Translations under genes and position numbers: made by a program
Assembly (NCBI GenBank): GCA_030428695.1
Contig: JAUIEM010000073.1
Coordinates: 1-29,919, forward strand
From: a bacterium
Lineage (GTDB): Bacteria > Planctomycetota > J058 > JAJDCP01
Length of the DNA stretch: 29,919 nt
Reading direction: 5' to 3'
Shown here: positions 1 to 8,061 of the stretch, piece by piece
Position numbering within the stretch: the first letter of the stretch is position 1
How the letters are laid out: each line of letters begins with the position of its first letter
The notes under the pieces: generated by a model
The model's database searches: none
The model's input: the letters and a program-made list of their open reading frames with translations, nothing else
What the model was told of the DNA's origin: nothing

Positions 1-455
1 GGCGCGACGCGGTCGAGCGCCAGCTCCGCCGGACCCTCGCGGCCTGCGTCGAGGCGGGCATCATCTTCGAGGAATACCCGGACCTGTGCATCCCCCCGCA
101 GCAGGTGCTGGCGGCCTACGGCCTCGACGGGGTGCGCCGGGAGACAGAGAGCGGATGCACCGACCCGTTCCGCTTCATCCGCATCCAGCCCGATGGCGAC
201 GTGTTCTTCTGCTCCGGGGCGAGCCAGCCCGCCGGGAACCTGCTCCGCAGCTCCATCACGGAGATCTGGAACGCGCACGCGGCCCGGCGGCTCCGCCAGG
301 CCTGGCGGGGTGCCACGCCCCCGCCTCAGTGCGCGCGCTGCTCGCTGCCGCTGTTGGGGACCACCCGCCTGATGCAGCGGCGCCGGCGGGTCGACGCGAG
401 CCTCGACCCCATCATCGCCCGACCGGCCCCCGTTCCCACCTGGCCCAGCAGCTAG
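1..455 (+). CDS. Radical SAM protein, C-terminal SPASM part (5' truncated by window)
   Basis: The reading frame is open from the first complete codon at position 3 and ends with TAG at 453-455, so the start lies upstream of the window. What is visible is an auxiliary iron-sulfur SPASM-type region. A Cys (SGCTDPF) comes before the stretch RIQPDGDVFFCSG, then NLLRSSITEIWNA, then a closing CARC pair near 333-344. The order Cys, 'xPDGxVxxC', 'GN(L)xxxSxxEIWN', CxxC is the usual SPASM signature, in which the cysteines bind an extra [4Fe-4S] cluster beside the radical SAM core. The core itself, with its CX3CX2C motif, is not in the window. The gene is followed after 26 bp by the GT4 gene on the same strand, so it probably belongs to the glycan operon. 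The substrate is unknown. A GTG at 105 is in frame but is internal to the domain and is not taken as the start. Confidence 0.8.
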   Translation, partial: RDAVERQLRRTLAACVEAGIIFEEYPDLCIPPQQVLAAYGLDGVRRETESGCTDPFRFIRIQPDGDVFFCSGASQPAGNLLRSSITEIWNAHAARRLRQAWRGATPPPQCARCSLPLLGTTRLMQRRRRVDASLDPIIARPAPVPTWPSS

Positions 456-481
456 CGCGAGCCCCGGGAGGACCAGGGAGC

Positions 482-1888
482 ATGCGCATCGCCTACAACG
501 GGCTGCAGTTCTGCGGGCCGATGAACGGGACCCGGCGCTACAGCCAGACGAGCTTCGAGCAGATCATCCGCCACGATCCGCGCAACCAGTACGTCCTGTA
601 CACCTACACCGGCGCGCCGGTGTATCCGGACCCGCGCGGGTTCGAGGAGCGCTGCTACCCCTCGGTCGCGGAGATGCTGCTGCGGGAGAGCAGCCTCGGC
701 GACCGCCCGCGTTTCGACGTCCTGCACATGCCCCACCCCTTCCACAGCGCGCGGGGCGTCCCGCTGTGCGTGAGCATGCTCCTCGCGCCCGTCGGCATCC
801 TGACGATGCTCGACCTGATCCTGTACCGGACGCCCGCCTACGTATCCGAGGCCTACCACGAGGACTACACGACCCAGCTGCGCATCAGCACGGCGTGGGC
901 CGATCGCATCATCGCGATCTCCGAGCACACCAGGCGCGACGTGGTCCGGGAGCTCGGCGTCGACGGCTCCAGGGTCGAGGTGGTCTACCCGGGCATCGAC
1001 CCGCGCTTCGAGGTGAGGGACGAGCCGGGCCTGGGGCGGAGGATGCGCGAGCGCTACGCGGGCGGCTCTCCGTACGTGCTGTGCCTGGCCAACTTCCTCG
1101 CCCACAAGAACGTCCGGACGCTGGTCGCGGCCTTCCAGGAGCTGGTGCGGACGACCGACCTGCCGCACAAGCTCGTGCTCGTCGGGAGGCCGGACCCCGC
1201 CTCTGCGGACTACCGCGCCGTCCTGGAAGCCGTCCGCGCGCACGAGCTCGGCGGGCGCATCCTGCTGGCCGGGGCGATCGAGGAAGACGCGCTTGTCGCC
1301 TGCTACAACGGCGCCGACCTCTTCGTCTACCCCTCCCTCCAGGAAGGCTTCGGCCTGCCCCCGCTCGAGGCGATGGCCTGCGGGGTCCCGGTCGTCGCCT
1401 CCGACGCGACGGCGATCCCGGAGGCGGTCGGCGACGCCGGCGTGCTGGTCGACGCGACGCGGGTCGAGGAGCTCGCCCGGGGCATGCTCACGGCGCTGCG
1501 CGACCCTTCCCTGCGCAGCGCGCTGATCGAGAAGGGGCGGGCGCGCGCCGCGGGCTTCACCTGGGAGCGGTCGGCGCGGCGGCACGTCGCGATCTACGAG
1601 CGCGCCTTCGCGCAGAGCCAGCGCGATCCGAGGCCGAAGCTGAGCCCGGCGTGGCGCCGCTATCTCGCGTCCATCCTGCGGCGCACGCCCTCCGCGCACC
1701 TGAGCCCGGCGCGGCCCGAGCGCGCAGCGGCGGGGGAGGACGTCGCCGTCATCCGGGACCCGACCCTGGCGGCGATCATCCACCGCATCCGGCGCTCCCC
1801 CCGCCTCGAGCGCGCCCTGACCGGGGCGCTGCGCACGGCCCGGACGGCCTACGGGGCGCTCGCGAGGTGGCCATGGCCGCGCGGGTAG
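482..1888 (+). CDS. Glycosyltransferase family 4 (GT-B, group 1)
   Basis: 468 aa cytosolic GT-B enzyme expected to transfer a sugar from a nucleotide sugar to a growing glycan. The N-terminal acceptor half covers residues 1-190 or so. The C-terminal donor half starts at the 'PYVLCLANFLAHKN' strand near 197. The GT4 EX7E motif is complete (E288 and E296 in QEGFGLPPLE), followed by 'AMACGVPVVASDATAIPE', which contacts the nucleotide sugar in this family. The ATG at 482 was chosen because the homologous N-terminus MRIAYNG begins there and a GGGAGG stretch lies about 12 nt upstream; the frame is open back to 86, but that extension is low-complexity and overlaps the upstream gene. The residues after about 380 form a basic Arg/Pro-rich tail of unclear role, perhaps for membrane association. 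The next gene overlaps by 16 bp. Donor and acceptor sugars cannot be told from sequence. Confidence 0.93.
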   Translation: MRIAYNGLQFCGPMNGTRRYSQTSFEQIIRHDPRNQYVLYTYTGAPVYPDPRGFEERCYPSVAEMLLRESSLGDRPRFDVLHMPHPFHSARGVPLCVSMLLAPVGILTMLDLILYRTPAYVSEAYHEDYTTQLRISTAWADRIIAISEHTRRDVVRELGVDGSRVEVVYPGIDPRFEVRDEPGLGRRMRERYAGGSPYVLCLANFLAHKNVRTLVAAFQELVRTTDLPHKLVLVGRPDPASADYRAVLEAVRAHELGGRILLAGAIEEDALVACYNGADLFVYPSLQEGFGLPPLEAMACGVPVVASDATAIPEAVGDAGVLVDATRVEELARGMLTALRDPSLRSALIEKGRARAAGFTWERSARRHVAIYERAFAQSQRDPRPKLSPAWRRYLASILRRTPSAHLSPARPERAAAGEDVAVIRDPTLAAIIHRIRRSPRLERALTGALRTARTAYGALARWPWPRG

Positions 1889-3909
1889 CGCCGGAGGAAG
1901 CCGACGCGGCGCGGCCCCCGCGGCTGTCGGTGATCACCGCCCTGCGCGGGGATCCGTGCCCGCACGCGGCCAGCGCGGAGGTCGAGCTGATCGCCGTCGG
2001 CCCTGCGGATGTCCCGCTCCCGCCGGGGGCCCGCCATGTGCCCTGCGCCTCGAGCAGCCTCGCGCGCCGGCTGAACCGTGGGCTGCGTGAAGCCCGCGGT
2101 GAGTACCTGCTGCTGCTCGACCCCGGCTACGAGGTTCCCCCGGGGACCTTCGAGGCCTGCCTGCGCAGCCTCGGGGAGCAGCACGGGAGCGGCGTCGCCG
2201 TGCTCGGCTGCCGCGTCCGCGGAAGCGACGGACCGCTCGCACCGATCGCCGCCTGGCCCCTCCTCGGCCGGGCGATCTACCGCAACCGCCTCTTCGGCAG
2301 GGCCCTGCGCGCGCTGCGACCGCCTCCGGACGACGTCCCGCCCGGGGCGCTCGCGAGCGGCCCGGTCACCGCGGTGCGGGGCTGCTTCCTCTTGTTCCAC
2401 CGCTCCCTGCTCGCCGAGGTCGGGCCGCTCGACCCGGACTTCGAAGGCGGCGCCGCCCTGCTCGAGTGGCAGTACCGGGTGCGCTGCCGGGGCTACGGCA
2501 TCTGGTTCGAGGCGCGGGCTTGCGTGACCGCGACCTCTGAGGCTCCGCCGTGTCCCGCCCGCGAGCGCCTCGACCGGGCCCTGTGGGTGCTCAAGCTCTA
2601 CCACCATCGCGGCTACGCGACCTGGTTCGGGCTGCGCACCCTCGACACGCTGTGCGGGCTGCTCGGCTACCCGATGTTCGACGCCCGCCAGCGCCGGGAG
2701 ATCCGCGCAGAGCTCGCGCTCGCCGGCCGCACCGGCACGCTCGAGGCCGCGCTGCCGCTGCTCTACGCGCCCCACTTCGCGTCGGCCTGGCGTCCGCTGT
2801 CGCCACGCGCACGCTCCGCGCGCGAGGCGCCGATCCCCTGCGCGCCGCGGCCGTGGAGCCCGGCGGAGCTCGCGACGCGCGTCTCTGCCGGGGATCGGTG
2901 CTGGCAGATGGCCCGCCCGCTCGCGGGCGAGCCGGCCGGCGCGGCGGGGGGCGGGTTGGCGACGCCCGTGCTGCTGCTCGTGTTCAACCGCCCCGACCTG
3001 GTCGAGCGGCAGCTCGCGGTCCTGCGGGAGGTCGGCGTCGAGCGCCTGTTCGTGGTCGCGGACGGGCCGCGCCCGCACTGCCCCGCGGATGCCGCGCGCT
3101 GCCGCGAGACCCGGGAGCTCCTCGAGGGTTTCGACGGTTGCACGGTGCTGCGCCGCTTCCTGCCGGTCAACCTCGGCTGCCACGAGCTGATCCCGCGCGC
3201 GGTCTCGTGGTTCTTCCAGCAGGTGGACTTCGGCATCATCCTCGAGGACGACTGCCTCGCGCATCCGGACTTCTTCCGCCTGTGCACCGAGCTGGGCGCG
3301 CGCTACGCCGACACGGAGGTGATGGCGATCGCCGGCAGCAACTTCCAGCGCGGACGGCATCGCGGCGAGCCCGGCGCCTCGTACTACTTCTCCCGCTACG
3401 GGGACATGTGGGGCTGGGCGAGCTGGCGGAGGGCCTGGCAACACTACCGGCACGGGCTGCCCGGGCTCGGCGGCTTCCTGCGCTCCGGGGCGCTCGAGGA
3501 CATCGCCGGGAGCCGCCGGATGGGGGGCCTGTGGGCCCGCCGGCTGCGGCAGGTCGCCTCCGAGCCGCGCTGGGACTACCACTGGCTATACACCATCTGG
3601 CGGAAGGGGGGACTGTGCGTCTTCCCGAACCGGAACCTGGTCTCCAACCTCGGCTTCCGCGAGGACGGCACGACGATCACGCCGATGATGCGGGGGCCCT
3701 TCTCCGAGATCCCCGTCGAGGCGCTCGGCCCGCTGCGCCACCCCCGCCGCATCGCCGTCGACCGTCAGGCCGACGCCTTCGCTACCCACGGGCGCTTCGG
3801 GCTCGAGGAGCTGCTCCGGCCCGCGGTCCCGGAGACCTGGCTCGCCAAGCTGCACCGGCGCCTGGCCGCCGGGCATGGCCTCGGGCCGCCGGTCCGGCGT
3901 GACGCATGA
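1873..3909 (+). CDS. Two-domain glycosyltransferase (degenerate GT2 + HlpA-like GT2)
   Basis: 678 aa with two glycosyltransferase-like halves. The first (about 15-250) resembles GT-A/GT2 enzymes: 'RLSVITA', 'LNRGLREARGEYLLLLDPGYEVPPGTFE' and 'GCFLLFHRSLLAEVGPLDPDFEGG'. The usual DDGS motif is lost and the usual DxD position reads DPG (D83), so this half may be inactive or altered. The second half starts near 362 (ATPVLLLVFNRPDLVERQL) and matches the family often labelled hemolytic protein HlpA-like: 'LFVVADGPRP', 'LPVNLGC', the acidic metal-site candidate LEDDC (457-461), and 'YGDMWGWASWRRAW'. ATG at 1873 is the first start after the upstream coding region and overlaps that gene by 16 bp; the frame is open much further upstream, but only as a shadow of the GT4 gene. 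The stop overlaps the next ATG (ATGA type), pointing to translational coupling. The sugars involved are unknown. Confidence 0.85.
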   Translation: MAARVAPEEADAARPPRLSVITALRGDPCPHAASAEVELIAVGPADVPLPPGARHVPCASSSLARRLNRGLREARGEYLLLLDPGYEVPPGTFEACLRSLGEQHGSGVAVLGCRVRGSDGPLAPIAAWPLLGRAIYRNRLFGRALRALRPPPDDVPPGALASGPVTAVRGCFLLFHRSLLAEVGPLDPDFEGGAALLEWQYRVRCRGYGIWFEARACVTATSEAPPCPARERLDRALWVLKLYHHRGYATWFGLRTLDTLCGLLGYPMFDARQRREIRAELALAGRTGTLEAALPLLYAPHFASAWRPLSPRARSAREAPIPCAPRPWSPAELATRVSAGDRCWQMARPLAGEPAGAAGGGLATPVLLLVFNRPDLVERQLAVLREVGVERLFVVADGPRPHCPADAARCRETRELLEGFDGCTVLRRFLPVNLGCHELIPRAVSWFFQQVDFGIILEDDCLAHPDFFRLCTELGARYADTEVMAIAGSNFQRGRHRGEPGASYYFSRYGDMWGWASWRRAWQHYRHGLPGLGGFLRSGALEDIAGSRRMGGLWARRLRQVASEPRWDYHWLYTIWRKGGLCVFPNRNLVSNLGFREDGTTITPMMRGPFSEIPVEALGPLRHPRRIAVDRQADAFATHGRFGLEELLRPAVPETWLAKLHRRLAAGHGLGPPVRRDA

Positions 3910-5504
3910 GCGAGCCCGCGCTCAGCGTCGTGATCCCGACCTACGACAACGCCTCCGGCCTGCGGCGCTGCCTCGCGGCCCTCGAGCGCCAGTCCATCGG
4001 GCCGGAGCGCTTCGATGTGGTCGTCGTCGACGACGGCTCGCCCGCGGCGACCGGCGCGCTGCTGCGGGCCTTCCGGGCCCGGACCCGGCTGCGCCTCACC
4101 TGCCTGCGGGCGGAGCACGGCGGCCCGGGGGCGGCCCGGAACCTCGGTCTGCGGCGCGCCCGCGGAGGGCTGGTCGCGTTCACCGATGACGACTGCATCC
4201 CGAGCCCGACCTGGCTGCGCGACTACCTCGCCCTCGCCCCGTTCCCCGCCGGCGTGGCGGGCATCGGCGGGGCGGTGCGCTTCACGCCGGAGACCTGGAC
4301 GGCGCGCCTCTGCCACGCCCTCGGCCACACCCAGAATCCGCGCCTCGCGAGCGGGGACGCCGCCTTCCTGGTCACCGCCAACGCCCTGTTCGCGAAGGAG
4401 GAGCTGCTCGACGTCGGGGGCTTCGACGAGCGCTACGCCCTCGCGGGCGGCGAGGACTCCGACCTGGCGTACCGCATCGTCGCCCGCGGGGGCCGCCTGC
4501 AGACGACCGGGGGGGCCCTGGTCTGGCACGAGGCCCGGTCGCTGCCGCAGCTGCTGCACACCTACCTGCGCTACGGTGCCGGCACGCGCTGCCAGGCGGA
4601 GATCGGCGTGCATCCCTGGATGGACTGGAACCTCAGCCGCATCCGCAACCTGATGCGCGAGCGCCACCAGAGCCTGCGCGCCGCGGGCCATCCCGAGCCG
4701 GAGCGGAGCGCCTTCGTCGCCGTCGAGGGGCTGTGCCACCTGAGCTTCGGCCTCGGCTGGCACTCGCGCCGGCTGCGCGCGGTGCATCGGGAAAGGCGCG
4801 TCCGCCTCGCGGCGCCGACACCGCGTCCGGCCCGCGCGGGGCGGTCCCCCGTGTTCAGTATCGTGCTCCTTTTCGCTTCGCCGGCGCAGCGCGCCGAGGC
4901 CCGGCGCCGCCTCGCCGCGCTGCCGGGCGTCGCGACCTTCGAGGTGCTCCCCGTGCCCGGCGACCCCTCCTGTGCGCGGGCCCGCAACGAGGCGCTGGGG
5001 CGGGCCCGCGGGCGCTACGTCCTGACCCTGGACGGCGACGCGCACCTCGCGCCCTACAGCCTCGAGCGGGCGCTCTTCATCCTCGAGCGGGACCCCCGCA
5101 TCGGCGTCGTCACGGGCCCGGTGCGCTTCCGGGAAGAACGGGCGGAAGACCGGAGCGGGCCTCCCCTGTGCGGGCCCGGGGAGCCGGACGATCCCCTCGC
5201 GATCGGCGCCGGAGCCGTGTTCCGCCGCTCTCTCTGGGCAGAGCTCGGCGGCTACGACGAAGGCTGCGACGATCCGGACCGCGACCTGTGGCGACGCCTC
5301 GTGTCCGCCGGCGCCCGGATCCAGTCGGTGGCGGAGGTCTTCTACACCTACCCGTACCCGCCCGGTCGGGCCACGCCCCGCCCCGCCACGCTGCGCGAGC
5401 GGCTCGGGAGGAAGCTCGTGGGCCGCGGCGCCGGGGATTCCGTCCCCTCGCTCCCGATGCGCTGGGGGAACCGGGCGTACCGCTGGCTCGCGCGCCGGTT
5501 GTGA
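3906..5504 (+). CDS. Tandem-domain glycosyltransferase family 2
   Basis: 532 aa carrying two GT2 modules. Module one (about 5-300) has the canonical signs: 'LSVVIPTYDNASGLRRCL', DDGS at 42-45, 'GGPGAARNLGLRRARGG', the DDD metal-binding site near residue 95 (FTDDDCIPSP), 'GGFDERYALAGGEDSDLAYRI' with the catalytic ED region, and a C-terminal helical stretch. Module two (from about 314, SPVFSIVLLFASP) is shorter and lacks DDGS, but keeps 'ARARNEALGRARGRYVLTLDGDAHLAP' (DGD near 375) and 'GAVFRRSLWAELGGYDEGCDDPDRDLWRRL', so it may still bind a nucleotide sugar. Two modules in one chain suggest addition of two consecutive residues or a regulatory second module. The ATG overlaps the previous stop by 4 bp. 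The gene ends 1 bp before the convergent radical SAM gene. Confidence 0.9.
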   Translation: MSEPALSVVIPTYDNASGLRRCLAALERQSIGPERFDVVVVDDGSPAATGALLRAFRARTRLRLTCLRAEHGGPGAARNLGLRRARGGLVAFTDDDCIPSPTWLRDYLALAPFPAGVAGIGGAVRFTPETWTARLCHALGHTQNPRLASGDAAFLVTANALFAKEELLDVGGFDERYALAGGEDSDLAYRIVARGGRLQTTGGALVWHEARSLPQLLHTYLRYGAGTRCQAEIGVHPWMDWNLSRIRNLMRERHQSLRAAGHPEPERSAFVAVEGLCHLSFGLGWHSRRLRAVHRERRVRLAAPTPRPARAGRSPVFSIVLLFASPAQRAEARRRLAALPGVATFEVLPVPGDPSCARARNEALGRARGRYVLTLDGDAHLAPYSLERALFILERDPRIGVVTGPVRFREERAEDRSGPPLCGPGEPDDPLAIGAGAVFRRSLWAELGGYDEGCDDPDRDLWRRLVSAGARIQSVAEVFYTYPYPPGRATPRPATLRERLGRKLVGRGAGDSVPSLPMRWGNRAYRWLARRL

Positions 5505-5505
5505 G

Positions 5506-6723
5506 CTACGGCCGGGCGGCGTACAGGCGCTCGGCCATCGCGGGGAAGGTCGCGCGGTAGGAATTCCCCCGGAAGGCGTCGACCTTCTCGATCTCCGCGA
5601 TCGCCGCGTCGACCGAGCGCGGATCCGCCGGCTGGTGCATGTACGCGATCAGCCCCTCGATCTCCTCGCGGTTCTCCGGGCAGGGCCAGGTCTCGATGGA
5701 GCGCAGCCGCTCGGTCGCGAAGGCCTTACACGCCGGGGGCAGCTGGGCGAGGCTGAAGGGCTCGGGCGCGTGCAGGATGTGGAAGGTCGGCTTGATGCTG
5801 TGGGTCAGGGCCCACGCGACCAGCTCGGGGATGGACGCGACGTTGAACAGGCTGACCGTGCAGACGAGGCCGAGCTCGGTGTTGGGGGTGCGCGCCGCCT
5901 CGTACTTGCGGAGGTTCTTCTCGACCGTCGCCCAGCGCGCGGGAAAGCGCTGGTACTCGAAGCGCTCGCCGACGCCGTCGATGCTGAAGTACACGCTGAC
6001 GCTCTGGAACTCCTCGAACAGCGCGACGAAGCGCTGGGAGTAGACCGTCCCGTTGGTGTTGAGGTGGATCGTGAGCTGCCGGGCGTAGCCGGAGTCGAGG
6101 CAGAGCTCGAGCAGCTTGTAGAACTCCTTGTTGATCAGCGGCTCCCCGCCGAGCACCTCGATCCGCCGCAGCTGCGGGAGCCAACGGCGCAGGGTCGCGC
6201 AGTTCTCCTCGGTCAGGGTGTTCTTGCTCTGCAGGTCGAGGTGGACCCCGTCGCGCTCGCGCAGCTCCTTCTCCCACAACGTCGAGGCGTGCGGCCCGCA
6301 GATCCGGCACTTCAGGTTGCACAGGTTGCTGAGCCCGAGGTTGAGGGAGCGGGGGCTCTGGAAGCCGGTCGCGATGTTCTCGAGGGTCTCGCGGGACACG
6401 GCGTCGCGCAGCTGCAGCGGCTCGAGCACCGCCTGGCGCAGGCTCTTGACGCCCGCTTCCTCCTCGCGCCAGCACTTCCAGCACTCCTTGGGCTTGATGC
6501 CGGCGAGGAACTTCAGCCGCAGGTTGCGCAGCGCCTTGGAGCGCCAGGCCTCGTCGAAGCTCGTCGTCGGATGCCGCAGCGCCGCGCCGTCCTCCCCCAG
6601 CCCACCCTCGTACTCGCAGCAGGGCCGGAAGCTGCCCTGGGAGCCGAGGACGAAGTTGGTGAAGGGCATCGGGCAGAAGCGGCTGGTCAGCCGCGCCTTC
6701 GCCTTGTCGAGAAACCCACCCAT
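5506..6723 (-). CDS. Twitch-domain radical SAM protein
   Basis: 405 aa radical SAM enzyme. The core motif is C135-X3-C139-X2-C142 in 'LSNLCNLKCRICGPHAST', followed by the Gly-rich 'EVLGGEPLINKEFYKLLE' strand for SAM binding and 'TIHLNTNGT' and 'YFSIDGVGERFEYQRF' strands of the TIM barrel. Unusually, the extra Cys set is at the N-terminus: C17 (FCPMPF), C35 and C36 (RPCCEYEG) and C81-X2-C84 (CWKCWREEE). This arrangement matches the family annotated as twitch domain-containing radical SAM protein, where the twitch/SPASM-like region binds an auxiliary cluster. ATG at 6723 has GGGAGAGG three bases upstream and is preferred to the ATG at 6753. The gene follows the epimerase gene by 59 bp on the same strand, so they are probably co-transcribed. 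The substrate is not known; a glycan or sugar-nucleotide modification is an inference from context. Confidence 0.87.
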   Translation of the reverse strand: MGGFLDKAKARLTSRFCPMPFTNFVLGSQGSFRPCCEYEGGLGEDGAALRHPTTSFDEAWRSKALRNLRLKFLAGIKPKECWKCWREEEAGVKSLRQAVLEPLQLRDAVSRETLENIATGFQSPRSLNLGLSNLCNLKCRICGPHASTLWEKELRERDGVHLDLQSKNTLTEENCATLRRWLPQLRRIEVLGGEPLINKEFYKLLELCLDSGYARQLTIHLNTNGTVYSQRFVALFEEFQSVSVYFSIDGVGERFEYQRFPARWATVEKNLRKYEAARTPNTELGLVCTVSLFNVASIPELVAWALTHSIKPTFHILHAPEPFSLAQLPPACKAFATERLRSIETWPCPENREEIEGLIAYMHQPADPRSVDAAIAEIEKVDAFRGNSYRATFPAMAERLYAARP

Positions 6724-6782
6724 GTCCTCTCCCGTCTGCAGCGTACCAGGCATCTCCCGCGCCTGCGAGGGGGTCGCGCGGC

Positions 6783-7784
6783 TCAGCGCTCCCGCCAGAC
6801 CTCGGGCAGCCCCCGCTCGATCTCGATCGCCCCGAAGCGCGTGGGCTCCTGGGGACCGATCGCCCGGGCCCACTGCACCATGCGGCGGACGCCCTCGTCG
6901 AGCGGGGTCTGCGGCAGACCGGGGAAGAGCGCGCGGATCTTCGCGTGGTCGAGGCAGACCTGCGGCGCCTCGTGCCGCGCCGGCAGCAGGCGCACGCTGC
7001 CCTCGCCCCCGAAGGCCTCGAGCACCGTCCGGGCGAGCTCGCGGAGGGAGACCTGGCGGTCCGCGCCGAGGTTGTAGACCTCGCCGTGCATCGCCTCGCG
7101 GTGCAGGCACTCGACCAGGGGCTGCAGGATGTCCCCGACGTAGCTGAAGGCGCGCGTCTGGCTGCCGTCCCCGAAGATGCCGAGGGGCTCGCCCCGCATC
7201 GCCTGGTTGATGAAGATCCCGATCACGTTGCGGTAGCGGTCGCCGATGTGCTGGTGCTCGCCGTAGACGTTGTGGGGGCGGAAGATCACGGAGCGCAGCC
7301 CGAAGCGCAGGGCGCTGACCCGCAGCTCCTGCTCGACGGCGAGCTTCGCGACCCCGTAGGAGTCGATCGGCAGCGGGACCGCGTCCTCGCGGGCGGGCGC
7401 TGCCGTCTCGCCGTACACCGCCGCCGACGAGGTGTACAGGAAGCAGCGCACCTCGTGGACGATGGCCAGGTGGATCAGGTGGATGCTGCCCATCAGGTTG
7501 TTGCGGTAGTTGAAGCGCTTGATGAAGTGCGACAGGACCTCGGCGGCGAAGGCCGCGAGATGGCAGACGTAGTCGAAGCGGTGCTCCTCGAAGAGCCGGG
7601 CCAGGAGGCGCTCGTCGAGGATGCTGCCCGCGACGAAGACCAGCCGCTCGTGCGCGGGCAGGTTGCGGCGGAAGCCCCCGGACAGATCGTCGAGGGCGAC
7701 GACGCGGTGTCCGCGGGCGAGGAAGGCGCGGCAGAGGTGGGAGCCCAGGAAGCCGGCGGCCCCGGTCACGAGGATGGTGTCCAT
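6783..7784 (-). CDS. NAD-dependent epimerase/dehydratase (extended SDR)
   Basis: 333 aa extended short-chain dehydrogenase that acts on a nucleotide sugar in the cytoplasm. The Rossmann motif TGAAGFLG lies at 7-14, and the acidic pair at the end of beta-2 (D32, D33) favours NAD over NADP. The catalytic set is the Ser region 119-120 (YTSSAAVYGE), Y143 and K147 (SYGVAK). 'RPHNVYGEHQHIGDRYRNVIGIFINQAMRG' and 'GDGSQTRAFSYVGD' are typical of UDP-glucose/GlcNAc 4-epimerase and dTDP-glucose 4,6-dehydratase relatives. Length and motifs fit a 4-epimerase-like enzyme, but the exact reaction is not decidable. Upstream, the minus strand shows GGAAAGG about 5 nt from the ATG. It is the first gene of a two-gene minus-strand unit with the twitch radical SAM gene and probably supplies a sugar donor for the neighbouring transferases. 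Confidence 0.92.
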   Translation of the reverse strand: MDTILVTGAAGFLGSHLCRAFLARGHRVVALDDLSGGFRRNLPAHERLVFVAGSILDERLLARLFEEHRFDYVCHLAAFAAEVLSHFIKRFNYRNNLMGSIHLIHLAIVHEVRCFLYTSSAAVYGETAAPAREDAVPLPIDSYGVAKLAVEQELRVSALRFGLRSVIFRPHNVYGEHQHIGDRYRNVIGIFINQAMRGEPLGIFGDGSQTRAFSYVGDILQPLVECLHREAMHGEVYNLGADRQVSLRELARTVLEAFGGEGSVRLLPARHEAPQVCLDHAKIRALFPGLPQTPLDEGVRRMVQWARAIGPQEPTRFGAIEIERGLPEVWRER

Positions 7785-7882
7785 GCTGCCTTTCCGCCGC
7801 CCTCAGGGCCTGGAAACAAATGCTGAACCAGCACTTGCTCCCTGACAGCCCCGCGAGGGAAGGTCAGTTCTCGAAGTGCGAC

Positions 7883-7908
7883 GGGAGGGGGTGAACCCCT
7901 CCCCTACA
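7883..7908 (-). repeat. GC-rich palindromic interspersed repeat, minus orientation
   Basis: On the minus strand it reads TGTAGGGGAGGGGTTCACCC followed by CCTCCC. This is the A-variant of the family, with GGGGAGGGG arms rather than GGGGCGGGG, and it can fold on itself. It faces the copy at 7938-7965 across a 29-bp AT-richer gap, so together they could form a larger stem. Confidence 0.75.
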
Positions 7909-7937
7909 TATTTATCCCACGACCGCTCGAGTTTCTT

Positions 7938-7965
7938 GTAGGGGCGGGGTTTACCCCCGCCCGCC
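7938..7965 (+). repeat. GC-rich palindromic interspersed repeat, plus orientation
   Basis: It reads GTAGGGGCGGGGTTTACCCC then CGCCCGCC and is identical over 28 bases to the copy at 23507-23534, about 15.6 kb away. It lies between divergent genes. Confidence 0.85.
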
Positions 7966-8029
7966 GATCGCGGAAAGAACTTCGCTGAGCCCAGTAGACC
8001 CGCGTCTTCCGGTCGATGCCACCGGACCG

Positions 8030-8035
8030 TATACT
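8030..8035 (+). promoter_or_regulatory. Possible -10 box (TATACT) for the GT2 gene at 8062
   Basis: TATACT is a close match to the sigma70 -10 consensus in otherwise GC-rich DNA and would start transcription near 8042, about 20 bases before the TTG start. No convincing -35 box is seen at 16-18 bp spacing, so the call is weak. Confidence 0.3.
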
Positions 8036-8061
8036 CCCCTTGTCGCAGACCGAGGCGCCCC

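Larger units (their letters stand above)
7785..8061. other. Divergent intergenic region with two inverted palindromic repeats
   Basis: 277 bp between the divergent epimerase gene and the GT2 gene. It holds two members of the GC-rich palindromic repeat family in opposite orientations (7883-7908 and 7938-7965) and a possible -10 box for the plus-strand gene near 8030. No gene is seen here. Confidence 0.6.

Noticed and set aside
86..481. An N-terminal extension of the GT4 gene to position 86
   Set aside because: The extension overlaps the SPASM gene, is Arg/Pro/Ala-rich shadow text, and the conserved N-terminus with a ribosome-binding site starts at 482.
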